Shown here: positions 1 through 8,568 of the stretch, one piece after another
Layout of the letters: every line of letters begins with the position of its first letter
How positions within the stretch are numbered: position 1 is the first letter of the stretch
NCBI RefSeq assembly: GCF_022603395.1
Contig: NZ_JAIBKA010000006.1
Coordinates: 1 to 64,000 of the forward strand
Source: Desulfoferrobacter suflitae
GTDB lineage: Bacteria; Desulfobacterota; Syntrophobacteria; Syntrophobacterales; Syntrophobacteraceae
Direction of reading: 5' to 3'
Length of the DNA: 64,000 nucleotides
Position numbers and translations under genes: made by a program
Notes under the pieces: generated by a model
Told to the model about the DNA's origin: nothing
Database searches by the model: none
What the model saw: only the letters and a program-made list of their open reading frames with translations

Positions 1-20
1 GATATTTAGCGCGGCTTTCG

Positions 21-53
21 AGAAAAGGAATTGGGATTGCAAGCAGGCCGGCT
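21..53 (+). repeat. Degenerate copy of dispersed intergenic repeat (left arm)
   Basis: This short stretch resembles the left arm of the repeats at 5682-5802 and 6733-6804: a GAGAAAA-like start, a central TTGGG, then GCAAGCAGGCCGG. The palindromic right part seen in the other copies is absent or eroded here. It lies upstream of the first gene. Weak match, included because it extends the distribution of the family. Confidence 0.35.
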
Positions 54-153
54 TGCGATACCAGGCCCGGCGACGCTCGGCACAGCCTATACCAAGCAAA
101 GGTGAGAAAGTTTCGGGGAAGGTTCCCAGCCAACAACACACGGGAAAATCTGC

Positions 154-1620
154 ATGCTGAACAAGGGGAATGACCGCTGTCTGTCGACACTCAACAATTC
201 CACCAAAAACTTGTGTATTTTTCGCATGGTGGACGGCTTATGCGAGGGTTTATCGTCGTTTTCCGGTCCCAGCCGCGCAGCCTTGATCTATGCCGAGAAT
301 CCACACGATGCCATGCGCATCTATGACCCCCAGAATCTGTTGCAGGGGCATCAGCCCAAGCTCAAAGAGCTCTATGTGAGCTCCCGGAGTTGGCGTGAGG
401 GCCCACGGCACGAACCGCATGACCAGTTTGACTGGCAGCCGCTTCCGGAAAAAAACCTGGAATTAGCCGGCCTCATATCGTTTGGTGGGAGGACCCGCTC
501 CATCTACTACCAGATGTGGTTCACCGAGCACCATCCGGACATGTGCTCCATCGGCCCTACGGAAAGATGGCTGGAGCACGCCGTTTGTCTGCTCGCCCAC
601 GATTTTGCCAATCGCGACGCCGTTTACCTCGGCAGCTCGCGCTACGTCATCCGGGAATACAAGACGCACGCCGTACGCGATCACGTCCGCGATCAGCTGA
701 ACATCCTGTTCGGCTGGGACACACAGATCGAGGTCTATCCCATCCTGGACGCTGTGCTGGATATCTCGAGGACCCAGGAAGAAGGCGCCTGGCCGCGCGG
801 GAAACTGGTCTGCATCGAGCCGAGTGAGCTCTCCAAAGTCAGCTTTTTAATCCGCTTCCCCCCGGTCGAACAGCCGAGTCTTAGAAACCACAAGCATGTC
901 AGGAAGCTGTTGATCGCTGCGGAGAATTCCGACCGGGTGCTGGTCGCAGACGGCAAGAATGTCGTCGGGATTGCCTCGGGAACGCTTCCCGAGTGCCGGA
1001 TCAGCGCCGATTTCAAAGGCGGATACGGGTTCCTCAAACTTGCCGGGGAGTTGGTCTGCAGCTTTTCCGACGGCAGTTTTCACTCGACCAACCGCAAACC
1101 CAAACTGGTGGAGCTGGAAGAGGCCCTGCTCGAGACTCCCATCGATGCATCCGTCAGAGGCAGCCTGTTCCAGGTGGTGTCCGCCATAGTTCATAGAACA
1201 TGCGAATCGAAGCAGGGCTGCACCATTGTCATAGACCTGAATTATCAGCCCCTGGTGACCTCCGGGCAGAAGCTTGAACGTCCATTGAATCTGCTGCGGC
1301 CTGACCTGCTGCACCTGTCCGAGGCTCTGGCCAACATTGACGGCGCCCTGCACATACGCTCCGATCTGAAGCTGCACGCCTTCGCCTGTCTTCTCGACGG
1401 CATCGCCGTGGTGGGAGAAGATCGCGCCCGAGGGGCGCGGTTTAACTCGGCCCTCCGATTCACGGCGCAAAATGAAAACGTGATTGTCGTCGTGGTATCT
1501 TCGGATCGACGCATTTCGGTTCTGCAGGGAGGCATTGAGCTGACAGCCCAATGCGATTGGAAGCCCATTTCAGAATTTGTGGCGCCACCGCCAACGCTTG
1601 AACGGTGGCTGGAAGAATGA
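154..1620 (+). CDS. DisA/DAC-like nucleotide-binding domain protein, divergent
   Basis: 488 aa, soluble, no signal peptide. The C-terminal half (about residues 250-460) looks like a diadenylate cyclase (DAC/DisA_N) domain. It has the DGA motif at 396-398 and a GAR-x-NSA stretch at 427-433, followed by a hydrophobic strand and an ISVL ending typical of that fold. Canonical DAC enzymes carry R-H-R at the second motif, where this protein has R-F-N, so the ATP phosphate contacts are altered. It may be a divergent cyclase or a nucleotide sensor rather than a standard c-di-AMP synthase. The N-terminal 240 residues match nothing I recognise. The upstream Shine-Dalgarno is weak, so a start at codon 25 (position 226) is possible. 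It converges on the response regulator gene with a 3-base gap. Family assignment is moderately sure; activity is unknown. Confidence 0.6.
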   Translation: MLNKGNDRCLSTLNNSTKNLCIFRMVDGLCEGLSSFSGPSRAALIYAENPHDAMRIYDPQNLLQGHQPKLKELYVSSRSWREGPRHEPHDQFDWQPLPEKNLELAGLISFGGRTRSIYYQMWFTEHHPDMCSIGPTERWLEHAVCLLAHDFANRDAVYLGSSRYVIREYKTHAVRDHVRDQLNILFGWDTQIEVYPILDAVLDISRTQEEGAWPRGKLVCIEPSELSKVSFLIRFPPVEQPSLRNHKHVRKLLIAAENSDRVLVADGKNVVGIASGTLPECRISADFKGGYGFLKLAGELVCSFSDGSFHSTNRKPKLVELEEALLETPIDASVRGSLFQVVSAIVHRTCESKQGCTIVIDLNYQPLVTSGQKLERPLNLLRPDLLHLSEALANIDGALHIRSDLKLHAFACLLDGIAVVGEDRARGARFNSALRFTAQNENVIVVVVSSDRRISVLQGGIELTAQCDWKPISEFVAPPPTLERWLEE

Positions 1621-1623
1621 CAC

Positions 1624-3009
1624 CTAGTCGGCTTCTCCGTCATTTTCCTTAAACATGGCAGGATTCAGGTCATACTTGCGCAACAGCTTGTAGAACTCCG
1701 CCCGGTACCTGCCGGCCAGCGCCGCCGCGCGCGAAACATTGCCGCGGGTGGCCGTCAAAACCCGGGTCACATAGGCCCTTTCGAATACCTCTCGCGCTTC
1801 ATTGAAAGGCAGCAGTTTCTCCTCACGGGGAGCAGCCTTTGACTCGCCGAGCAGCAAATGTTCCGGCAGGATCAGTCCGTCCGTCGCAAGGGCAACGGAA
1901 CGTTCCACCACGTTGGCCAGTTCACGCACGTTGCCGGGCCAGCGATGCAGCATGAGGTGCTGCATCGCCTGGGGCGAAAAACCTCGCACGGATTTGCTCA
2001 TTTCCTGGTTGAAATGACACAGAAAATGCTGGGCCAGCAGTGGAATGTCCTCGGGACGCTCACGCAGCGGCGGCAGATGGATGGGTATGACATGGATTCG
2101 ATAATAAAGATCCTCGCGAAATCTTCCCTCACTGATGGCCTTGCTCAGATCCTGGTTGGTGGCCGCGAGAAAGCGTATGTTGACGCGCTGGGGCTGCACC
2201 GAGCCGACCGGGTAAAATTCCTGTTCCTGCAGCACCCGCAAGAGCTTCACCTGCAGTGACGGAGAGAGCTCGGCAATCTCATCCATGAACAGGGTGCCTC
2301 CGTCCGCCTGCTGGAGCAGTCCCTTCTTGTTTTGGTCCGCCCCGGTGAAAGCCCCTTTAACATGGCCGAACAGCTCGTTTTCCAACAACCCCTCGGGGAT
2401 TGCACCGCAGTTGATGGCAACGAAATCTCTATTGCAACGGCTGCCGGCAAGATGAATCGTCTTGGCGATCAGCTCTTTACCCGTTCCGCTTTCCCCATAG
2501 AGGCACACGGTGGAGTCGGTGGCCGCAATGTGCGACACTTGGGCCAGAACCTGCTGCATCTTTTCACTGGCTGCGATGATGTTGGCCACGTCGAAGCGCT
2601 CCTTGACCAGCGAGCGCAGCCGGTTCAACTCGCCCTTGAGCCGGCCGACTTCGAGAGCCTTTTCAATGCTGTGCAGCAAATTCTTGGCGTCAAAGGGTTT
2701 CGTCAAATAATCGTAGGCTCCCTTTTTGGTAGCTTCCACCGCACCGGCGATGCTTGCGTAAGCCGTCAGAATGATGACCGGCAGAGACGGCTGCAGATGC
2801 AGCAGCCGCTCCATGACGCCAATGCCGTCAGCGTCCTGCAGCTTGAGGTCCAGAACAGCAGCGTCATAAATTTCCTGTTCGGCGCATTGGACGGCCTGCT
2901 CACCCTTGTCCGCCAAGGTGACCTGGTAACCCGCCGCTGCCAGGCGGGTCTTCATCAGCGTCAGCAAGCCGGCGTCATCATCCACTACCAGTATTTTTTC
3001 GGCTGCCAT
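1624..3009 (-). CDS. glrR: Sigma54-dependent response regulator, GlrR (QseF)-like
   Basis: 461 aa with the NtrC layout. The receiver domain spans residues 4-120, with acidic pocket D10-D12, phospho-acceptor D54, T82 and K104. The AAA+ domain has Walker A at 172-179, an intact GAFTGA sigma54-contact loop at 219-224 and Walker B LFMDEI at 240-245. A Fis-type helix-turn-helix lies at about 410-455. It would activate sigma54 promoters after phosphorylation by the kinase two genes upstream. The kinase-lipoprotein-regulator gene order is that of enterobacterial glrK-qseG-glrR, which supports the name. The ATG start is followed directly by the receiver domain. Targets are not visible, although the exported-protein cluster upstream of the kinase gene is a possible regulon member (inference only). 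Confidence 0.85.
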   Translation of the reverse strand: MAAEKILVVDDDAGLLTLMKTRLAAAGYQVTLADKGEQAVQCAEQEIYDAAVLDLKLQDADGIGVMERLLHLQPSLPVIILTAYASIAGAVEATKKGAYDYLTKPFDAKNLLHSIEKALEVGRLKGELNRLRSLVKERFDVANIIAASEKMQQVLAQVSHIAATDSTVCLYGESGTGKELIAKTIHLAGSRCNRDFVAINCGAIPEGLLENELFGHVKGAFTGADQNKKGLLQQADGGTLFMDEIAELSPSLQVKLLRVLQEQEFYPVGSVQPQRVNIRFLAATNQDLSKAISEGRFREDLYYRIHVIPIHLPPLRERPEDIPLLAQHFLCHFNQEMSKSVRGFSPQAMQHLMLHRWPGNVRELANVVERSVALATDGLILPEHLLLGESKAAPREEKLLPFNEAREVFERAYVTRVLTATRGNVSRAAALAGRYRAEFYKLLRKYDLNPAMFKENDGEAD

Positions 3010-3020
3010 GACACCAAACC

Positions 3021-3584
3021 TTAATAAAGAACTTCCCTCTCTTTTTGGCCCATTTCCACATCGATGTCGCGCGAACGCTTCATCTGCTCGCGCAGCTCAT
3101 GAATCGTTGCGTTCCTGGACTTGATGGCGGCGTTCTTGGACCTGACCTGGCTCTTCAGCTCACGCTGTTTGTTGTCCAGGTTGACGTTTTCGGTGATCAA
3201 ATCCATCCACACCAGGGATTCATAAGCCAACGGGCTGCGCGGGTACTCTTTGACGATGCGGGCAAAATACTTGAGCGCCTCGGGCCGGTCGTAATAGGGA
3301 CTCATGGAATAGGCGTGCAAAAAGCCAAGGTTGAACAAAGGTCCATCACAGCGGCCCTGAGCACCGCACGTTGCGAGCGATGACTGGTTGTCTTTAAAAA
3401 AACCGGCGTAATCCTGGCTTTCCATAACCCTCTGCGGCAGGAATACCGGTCCACAGGGTTCCCTCTCCTGCAACGCAGCACAACTGCTGAGACACACGGT
3501 AAAACCCAGTGCGAGCACCATTCCCAGAAGTGAAGCAATCTCCCGCCGGTGAAACGTCTTATTCCCAGACCAAGGCAACTCCAT
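3021..3584 (-). CDS. QseG-like outer-membrane lipoprotein
   Basis: 187 aa. A hydrophobic N-terminal segment ends in the lipobox LSSC, so the mature protein should be lipid-modified. The middle part carries a Cys pair and a short TPR-like stretch. The C-terminal 60 residues are highly charged and predicted coiled coil. It sits between kinase and regulator genes, 11 bases from the regulator, as QseG does in the GlrK/GlrR system, where QseG binds and modulates the kinase. I chose the second ATG (3584) because an AGGAA Shine-Dalgarno lies 6 bases before it; the first ATG abuts that site. Sequence similarity to enterobacterial QseG is not obvious by eye, so the name rests on position and lipoprotein character. 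Confidence 0.7.
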   Translation of the reverse strand: MELPWSGNKTFHRREIASLLGMVLALGFTVCLSSCAALQEREPCGPVFLPQRVMESQDYAGFFKDNQSSLATCGAQGRCDGPLFNLGFLHAYSMSPYYDRPEALKYFARIVKEYPRSPLAYESLVWMDLITENVNLDNKQRELKSQVRSKNAAIKSRNATIHELREQMKRSRDIDVEMGQKEREVLY

Positions 3585-3718
3585 TGACATTTCCTATCCC
3601 TCTCAGCCTCACCGCGCCACCCTCTGCGTTTCGCTCCCCGGGGGCCACGCGCGCGCAGCCTCCAAATCGAGGCGAAAAACCAGTATATACAAGGGTAACA
3701 AAGCTCCCGGGCAACTTC

Positions 3719-5176
3719 CTAACCGACTTCGACCAACGCACTCCGGGGCAAAGCCACCACCAAAGTAGAACCCTTTCCCACGTCACTTTCCACCCAAATT
3801 TTGCCCTGATGATCCTCCACGATGCGCCGTGCCACCGCCAGACCCAGGCCCGTCCCCTGGCGGCGCCTGGCACCGCTCGGTGAGCTCTGATAAAAGCGCT
3901 CGAAAACCTTCTGCGCATCCTCCGGAGCAATGCCTTCCCCACTGTCGGTCACACGCAATTCAACGGGATGAGCATCACCCGATTCTCCCCTGTATAACAC
4001 CCGCATGCTCACCTCTCCCCCTTCCGGGCTGAATTTGAGCGCATTGCTGAGGAGATTGTCCACCACCTGCTGCAAACGCTCTTCATCCACCAGCACCAGC
4101 GGTACCTTCTCGTCCACAAAAATGCGCACACGGATGCCCTTTTTTCGGGCAATGGGTTCAACCCATTGGGCGCTGCGCCGCACCACCGACGCCAGATCAC
4201 AGGGGGCCGGCTGGTATTCCATCATGCCCGCATCCATCTTGGACAGATCGAGGATCGAACAGATACTCTGGTACAGCCTGTCACTGTTGCTGCTCACTAT
4301 TTCGATGATCTGCCGCTGGGAGGACGTCAAAGGCCCGGGAGCCTCCTCCAGCAGAAGCGCCGCGCCTTCCCTTATGGCCGTGAGCGGCGTGCGCAGCTCG
4401 TGCGAAACGTGGGAAATGAAGTCGGCTTTCATCTGATCCAATTCAGCCAGCCGCGCGGCCATCCAGTTGAAATCTTCCGCCAGCTGTTTGACCTCTCGAG
4501 GCGCCTTGATATCGATGGAACGACCGAACTCACCCCGTCCCACCTGGTGCATCTCGTTCGCCAGCAACTTCAAGGGGCGGGTAACGCCGCGCGCGTGCAG
4601 GTAGGCCAGCACGATGGCAATGGACACTCCTCCCAGGGTGAGCCAGCCCATGACCGTCATTGCCGATTGGGCGCGGTCCCGCCCCGCAGCGGTCTTCTCC
4701 GCAATCAGACTCTGGCGGATTTGTATCAGCTGATTGGCCGCCGCAAGAATTCCGTCGCTGATCTGGGGCTCTTTTTCCTGCCAGCTTGTTTCATCCGAAG
4801 GAGCCGATTCGAACTGGTGCGTGTAGTGGCGCTGCAGAATGCGGATGCTTTCGATCAAACCTTTTTCTGTGGAAGTATCCGTCAGCCCTTGGATGACATC
4901 GAGAGAGCCGGTGATGTCCTGGTTGCCCTGCTGAAAAGCCGCATAAAAGGCCTGATCCTTCAGCAGCAAATACTTCTTTGCAGCGCGCATCTGGGCCAGA
5001 AACAGCTTGAGGAGGCGCTTTTCCTCCTCGATGCACTTGGAATCCACCGCCACCACGGTGCTGCTCAGGCGAACCACACGGCTGAGCTCCACCAGGGCAT
5101 ACAGGCTCAAAGCCAGGATCAACCCAATGAGAGCACTTTGAACCAGGATGACCCGCCAAAAAATGGGCAGCCGCAT
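3719..5176 (-). CDS. glrK: Sensor histidine kinase, GlrK (QseE)-like
   Basis: 485 aa. TM1 is near residues 4-28 and TM2 near 174-194, flanking an all-helical periplasmic sensor of about 145 residues. A HAMP linker, a HisKA domain with SHELRTP (His at about 259) and an HATPase_c domain follow; the last has an N box, DSGEGIAPED and GTGLGLAV. It is an inner-membrane kinase expected to phosphorylate D54 of the downstream sigma54 activator. The start at 5176 is chosen because GAGGGA lies 6-8 bases upstream and the first membrane helix follows at once; a TTG four codons earlier is also open. A 134-base gap separates it from the lipoprotein gene. The signal sensed is unknown. Envelope stress would be the guess from the family. 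Confidence 0.85.
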   Translation of the reverse strand: MRLPIFWRVILVQSALIGLILALSLYALVELSRVVRLSSTVVAVDSKCIEEEKRLLKLFLAQMRAAKKYLLLKDQAFYAAFQQGNQDITGSLDVIQGLTDTSTEKGLIESIRILQRHYTHQFESAPSDETSWQEKEPQISDGILAAANQLIQIRQSLIAEKTAAGRDRAQSAMTVMGWLTLGGVSIAIVLAYLHARGVTRPLKLLANEMHQVGRGEFGRSIDIKAPREVKQLAEDFNWMAARLAELDQMKADFISHVSHELRTPLTAIREGAALLLEEAPGPLTSSQRQIIEIVSSNSDRLYQSICSILDLSKMDAGMMEYQPAPCDLASVVRRSAQWVEPIARKKGIRVRIFVDEKVPLVLVDEERLQQVVDNLLSNALKFSPEGGEVSMRVLYRGESGDAHPVELRVTDSGEGIAPEDAQKVFERFYQSSPSGARRRQGTGLGLAVARRIVEDHQGKIWVESDVGKGSTLVVALPRSALVEVG

Positions 5177-5919
5177 GTCTTCCCTCAACTGGACAATATT
5201 GATTGATTGCCGAGTATTCTTATTCGATGCGCTTGCAGCAAGTCAACCCCCTGCTTTCCAGGGGTCAAAGCAGCGCCTGCCAAAGTTGTGGATCGGCTCG
5301 CAGTCGACCGTTCTGGAGCGCGATCGGTTTGCCTCTCGCGGCTTCGAAACACTTTGACTTCCACTATCAATAAAGATATATTTTAAGCGAAATTTAACCC
5401 AAAACCTTTTTCTATCTCCACATAACCATTGACACTTCCGGGAACTGCGGAGCCAAACCAATGGTCCCAGGCGCATCGCATCTTTTTCGGGCGGCCCACC
5501 TGACCCGATCAACGGCCAACGACCTGCGCTCTTTTGCCTTCGATCCGTTCCCCAGAATGATCGCCCGCCCGCAAGGCATGGTGGCCGCCCTTTTGCGAGG
5601 TCCACACGGCATCAGCCCTGCCGGCGAAACACACACCGTTGCCGCCATCCACTCGAGGAGAACCAGCTGAAATATACTATTGAAGAAAATGATTTCGGCT
5701 TCCAAGCAGGCTGGGTTGAGGTGCGAAGCCCGGCAAAACAGGCGTTGGGTTTGGTCATGCCCGGCGCGTGACTCAACCCAACCCACACCTGCCGGGGGCG
5801 GATAAACTCCGGACGTATGAGCGGCAATCCGGCAGCATGGAGCATGCAAAATTGGCGCTTTGTTAAGCATTATCCAATTGGACCCGATACTAATAGAAGA
5901 AATAGCAAAGGAGGGAATC
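5177..5919. other. 743-base intergenic region with one dispersed repeat
   Basis: No convincing gene. Short open frames on both strands lack Shine-Dalgarno sites and recognisable sequence. The right half holds the dispersed repeat at 5682-5802. Promoters for the divergent kinase operon and the exported-protein gene should lie here, but I see no strong consensus. Confidence 0.6.
5682..5802 (+). repeat. Dispersed intergenic repeat, copy 1
   Basis: Begins with GAAGAAAATGATTTCGGCTT, then CCAAGCAGGCTGGGTT. A GGTTGGGT/ACCCAACC-type inverted repeat follows around a GGCGCGTGACT core (about 5741-5793). The left arm is shared with the copies at 6733 and, on the other strand, 30249-30324. Confidence 0.75.
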
Positions 5920-6720
5920 ATGGGGAAGCTGACGAGAACACACCAAGGTGTGCTTTTGCTGGGGCTTTTGGCAGTCTCTTTGGCAGTGGGGATGAGCGCC
6001 GTCCCCCTTGCAGCGGCCGACGTCACGCTGCAACCCCCCAGATGGTCGGTCGGTGACTGGTGGACGGTCGATTGCCAGGTTCAGGACCTAGCCCCCATGA
6101 TGCCCGGGGCAAAGCCCGGCTGGCGGGAAAAGCAGAGCTGGAGGTTCATCGTGGAAAAGGAAGAGCCCTTCGACGGCCGACCGCACTTCGTGGTGGCCGT
6201 GCAGCCCATTGAAAATAATGCCTGCCCCTACAGCTTTCGCTATTTCTTGCGCAAGCTGGATTTATTCGTGTCGCGCGTCGATATGATCCATCCCCAGGGC
6301 TCCCGTGGGCGCGCTGCCAAGGCCGGTACCGTAACCAAGACGTTCACAGGAGGGCACGCGGCTCCCTATGCGGCGCCGTCCTTTCCGACCCTGCCCATGG
6401 TCGTCCCCATCTTCGGTGCTCGAAGCAGTGAAGCCGCAAGTACTTCCCTTGGACATCCCGCCGCCCTGGGAGCAACATCTCAAACAGTTGAAAAGATATC
6501 GCCGTCGGCTCTTATGGAAAAAGCCGAGGCGGCACTGGGTGAATCAGCAGGAAACTTCCGCCTGGAAGGTGAAGCGGCCCTGGTCAGGATCACCCGGGGA
6601 GGGACCGCGACCGACAGCCAATATTGGTCCGCTGGACTCCCCTGGTACGTCTACGGCGAACAGCAGGAGGGCCAGGATCTCACTCGGCGCTACTGGCTGA
6701 CGGACACGAATAAGGAGTAA
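5920..6720 (+). CDS. Exported protein of unknown function
   Basis: 266 aa with a clear Sec signal peptide: basic start, hydrophobic core at residues 11-28, and probable cleavage after an Ala-rich stretch near residue 33. The mature part begins with a Trp-rich WSVGDWW segment, has two Cys, and an Ala/Pro/Ser-rich middle. No family recognised. The ATG at 5920 is preceded by AAAGGAGGG 4 bases upstream, a strong ribosome site, so the longer open frame from 5860 is rejected. It is the first of five same-strand genes for exported proteins, which suggests a shared surface role. Confidence 0.7.
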   Translation: MGKLTRTHQGVLLLGLLAVSLAVGMSAVPLAAADVTLQPPRWSVGDWWTVDCQVQDLAPMMPGAKPGWREKQSWRFIVEKEEPFDGRPHFVVAVQPIENNACPYSFRYFLRKLDLFVSRVDMIHPQGSRGRAAKAGTVTKTFTGGHAAPYAAPSFPTLPMVVPIFGARSSEAASTSLGHPAALGATSQTVEKISPSALMEKAEAALGESAGNFRLEGEAALVRITRGGTATDSQYWSAGLPWYVYGEQQEGQDLTRRYWLTDTNKE

Positions 6721-6732
6721 ATCCAGAGTGCT

Positions 6733-6804
6733 GAAGAGAACGATTTTGGCTTTCAAGCAGGCTGGGTTTCGTCACGCGCAAGGCGTGACTCAACCCAACC
6801 TGCA
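6733..6804 (+). repeat. Dispersed intergenic repeat, copy 2
   Basis: Left arm GAAGAGAACGATTTTGGCTT, then a hairpin built on GGGTTTCGTCACGC and GCGTGACTCAACCC (GTCACGC at 6772-6778 pairs with GCGTGAC at 6783-6789). It starts 12 bases after the stop codon of the preceding gene, so it may act in the 3' end of that transcript. Confidence 0.8.
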
Positions 6805-6850
6805 CCAAGAACATTATCTTGCGGAAGCTGTAAAATATGAGGGATGAGAC

Positions 6851-8383
6851 ATGAGACAGGATATGAAGACTATCAGATTAAGTCTTGTGAGTGCTGCGCT
6901 GTTGAGCATCATGGTTTTTGCTGTGACGCCGTTTGGCACCCAGGGTATGGCGGCCGTTGTCGAGGAGAGCGGCGCAACGCCAAACGCCGTAAATGCCGAT
7001 TTTGAGAGCTCCAGCGCTGCTCCCGAAGCCTCCGGCAGCCGCATATGGCACTGCTGGTACTGGCCCTATGTGGACTACCTGAACCCGAACCTGTACGATG
7101 CCAATGAAGCCATGCACCGCTACGACTCCATTTCCGGAGCGGACTCTCGCGGGTGGGAACACTACGCCCACGGTCCCGGCGGCAATCCGGATGCGGAAGG
7201 CTGGTGGGGGCACTGCCACGCTTGGGCCGGCGCCGCCTGCTGGGAGCCGCAACCCCTGGCTTCAAAAGATGTGAGCGGCGTCACTTTCCGTGTGCGGGAC
7301 CTCAAGGGCCTGCTGGTCGAAATGTACTTCACCTGCGCTGACGGCACCAAGTACGAGCTGTACTCATCGAAGCCGAGCCCCGGGCTGTTCATGCTCTATC
7401 TCAAGAACGAAATCGGCAACTACAACTCCATGCATGGCGAGTCCATGGGCTTTGTGGGTGAGCTGTACTTCGATCAGCCGGGCGACTTTCAGGTTTGGAA
7501 CTATCCCGTCTACAAGTATCATTGGTCCGGTGAAGGGAGTGCCACAAGCGGGTACAGCGGCTACGTGGAAATATGGGCGGCCAACGACAGCCCCAACGTT
7601 TTTGCCGACATGACCTCACTGGAAGACAAAGATGCGGCTTATTTCAAGTATTACTGGTCGGGCGTCTATTTCAATGATGGTATCCCCACAGACTCGGGAA
7701 TCTGGGAAGGCAGCGGACCCCAGGACCGCCCCGATGCCATCTGGCGCCCTTACTATGCCGATACCTATACCAAGTACCTCGAGAATACGCAATTGACCTC
7801 CCAATATCTGGCGGCCATCCTTGAGGACAACAGCGGAACCTTCACGGATGTTCCCAGCGACTACTGGGCAGCGGGTTATATCGACAAGATTTACCAGGCG
7901 GGCATCACCCAGGGGTGCGGCGGGGGCAGGTTCTGCCCGGAGGATTACGTGACGCGGGCACAAATGGCCAAGTTTTTGCTCAAAGGAAGGTACGGTTCGC
8001 CGTACGAACCGATGAACCCTTATAAAGGCTACTTTTACGATGTGCCCTTCGGCTATTGGGCCGCCTATTACATCGAGCAGCTTTACGACGAGGGAATTAC
8101 GGGCGGCTGCGGACCCGGCTACTTTTGCCCGGATGATCCCGTAAACAGGGCACAGATGGCGAAATTCCTTTTGAAGGTTTTGTACGAGGCCAGCTATGAG
8201 CCCATGAACCCTTATAAAGGCTACTTTTACGATGTGCCCTTCGGCTATTGGGCCGCCTATTACATCGAGCAGCTTTACGACGAGGGAATTACGGGCGGTT
8301 GCGGACCCGGCTACTTTTGCCCGGAAGATTACGTGACCAGGGCACAAATGGCAAAATTCCTCACTCTCGTTTTCAATCTTTAG
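6851..8383 (+). CDS. SLH-anchored secreted protein with transglutaminase-elicitor-like domain
   Basis: 510 aa. The signal peptide is about residues 1-34. Residues 65-305 resemble the oomycete/Vibrio transglutaminase-elicitor family (GP42/Pep-13 type). The match includes a WWGHCHAWAGAAC block with the candidate catalytic Cys122, then SGVTF and DLKGLL strands, SPGLFMLYLKNEIG, and a DFQVWNYPV block near 212-220. Three S-layer homology repeats follow (about 328-380, 394-445, 458-508), each with a Cys pair (GCG...FC), which should hold the protein to the cell surface. The family cross-links Gln to Lys side chains. Repeats 2 and 3 are almost identical in DNA. The next gene encodes a Gln/Lys-rich repeat protein, a plausible partner. 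The domain call is from memory of the family pattern; activity is unproven. Confidence 0.65.
   Translation: MRQDMKTIRLSLVSAALLSIMVFAVTPFGTQGMAAVVEESGATPNAVNADFESSSAAPEASGSRIWHCWYWPYVDYLNPNLYDANEAMHRYDSISGADSRGWEHYAHGPGGNPDAEGWWGHCHAWAGAACWEPQPLASKDVSGVTFRVRDLKGLLVEMYFTCADGTKYELYSSKPSPGLFMLYLKNEIGNYNSMHGESMGFVGELYFDQPGDFQVWNYPVYKYHWSGEGSATSGYSGYVEIWAANDSPNVFADMTSLEDKDAAYFKYYWSGVYFNDGIPTDSGIWEGSGPQDRPDAIWRPYYADTYTKYLENTQLTSQYLAAILEDNSGTFTDVPSDYWAAGYIDKIYQAGITQGCGGGRFCPEDYVTRAQMAKFLLKGRYGSPYEPMNPYKGYFYDVPFGYWAAYYIEQLYDEGITGGCGPGYFCPDDPVNRAQMAKFLLKVLYEASYEPMNPYKGYFYDVPFGYWAAYYIEQLYDEGITGGCGPGYFCPEDYVTRAQMAKFLTLVFNL
8012..8325 (+). repeat. Near-identical direct repeat inside SLH gene
   Basis: Bases 8012-8133 recur at 8204-8325 (offset 192 bases, 64 codons) with a single silent difference (GGCTGC against GGTTGC). 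Each unit covers one SLH motif plus linker. The degree of DNA identity points to recent duplication or gene conversion. Confidence 0.9.
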
Positions 8384-8490
8384 CCATTGTTATGAGCCCG
8401 CGTTTTTCGTCCTGTGCCTGCAAGGAGAGATTTCAGGGCTGCCGCTGCAGGGAGGATGCAGGATGGGGGGGAGCGGAGAGAAACCCATCA

Positions 8491-8535
8491 GTGGCTGCGG
8501 GCACAAGGTAAATGTTTCTTTCGGTAACAAGTATA
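8491..8535 (+). promoter_or_regulatory. Upstream element shared with 10948-10993
   Basis: About 45 bases with GTGGCTGCGGGCA at one end and TGTTTCTTTC then TAACAAGTATA at the other. The same arrangement occurs, with one indel, 158-203 bases before the gene at 11151. Here it ends 34 bases before the start of the Gln-rich gene. It could be a promoter (TATAGA as -10), an operator or a leader element. Confidence 0.5.
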
Positions 8536-8568
8536 GATAGGAATGTTCATTCATTAAAGGGGGATGCC

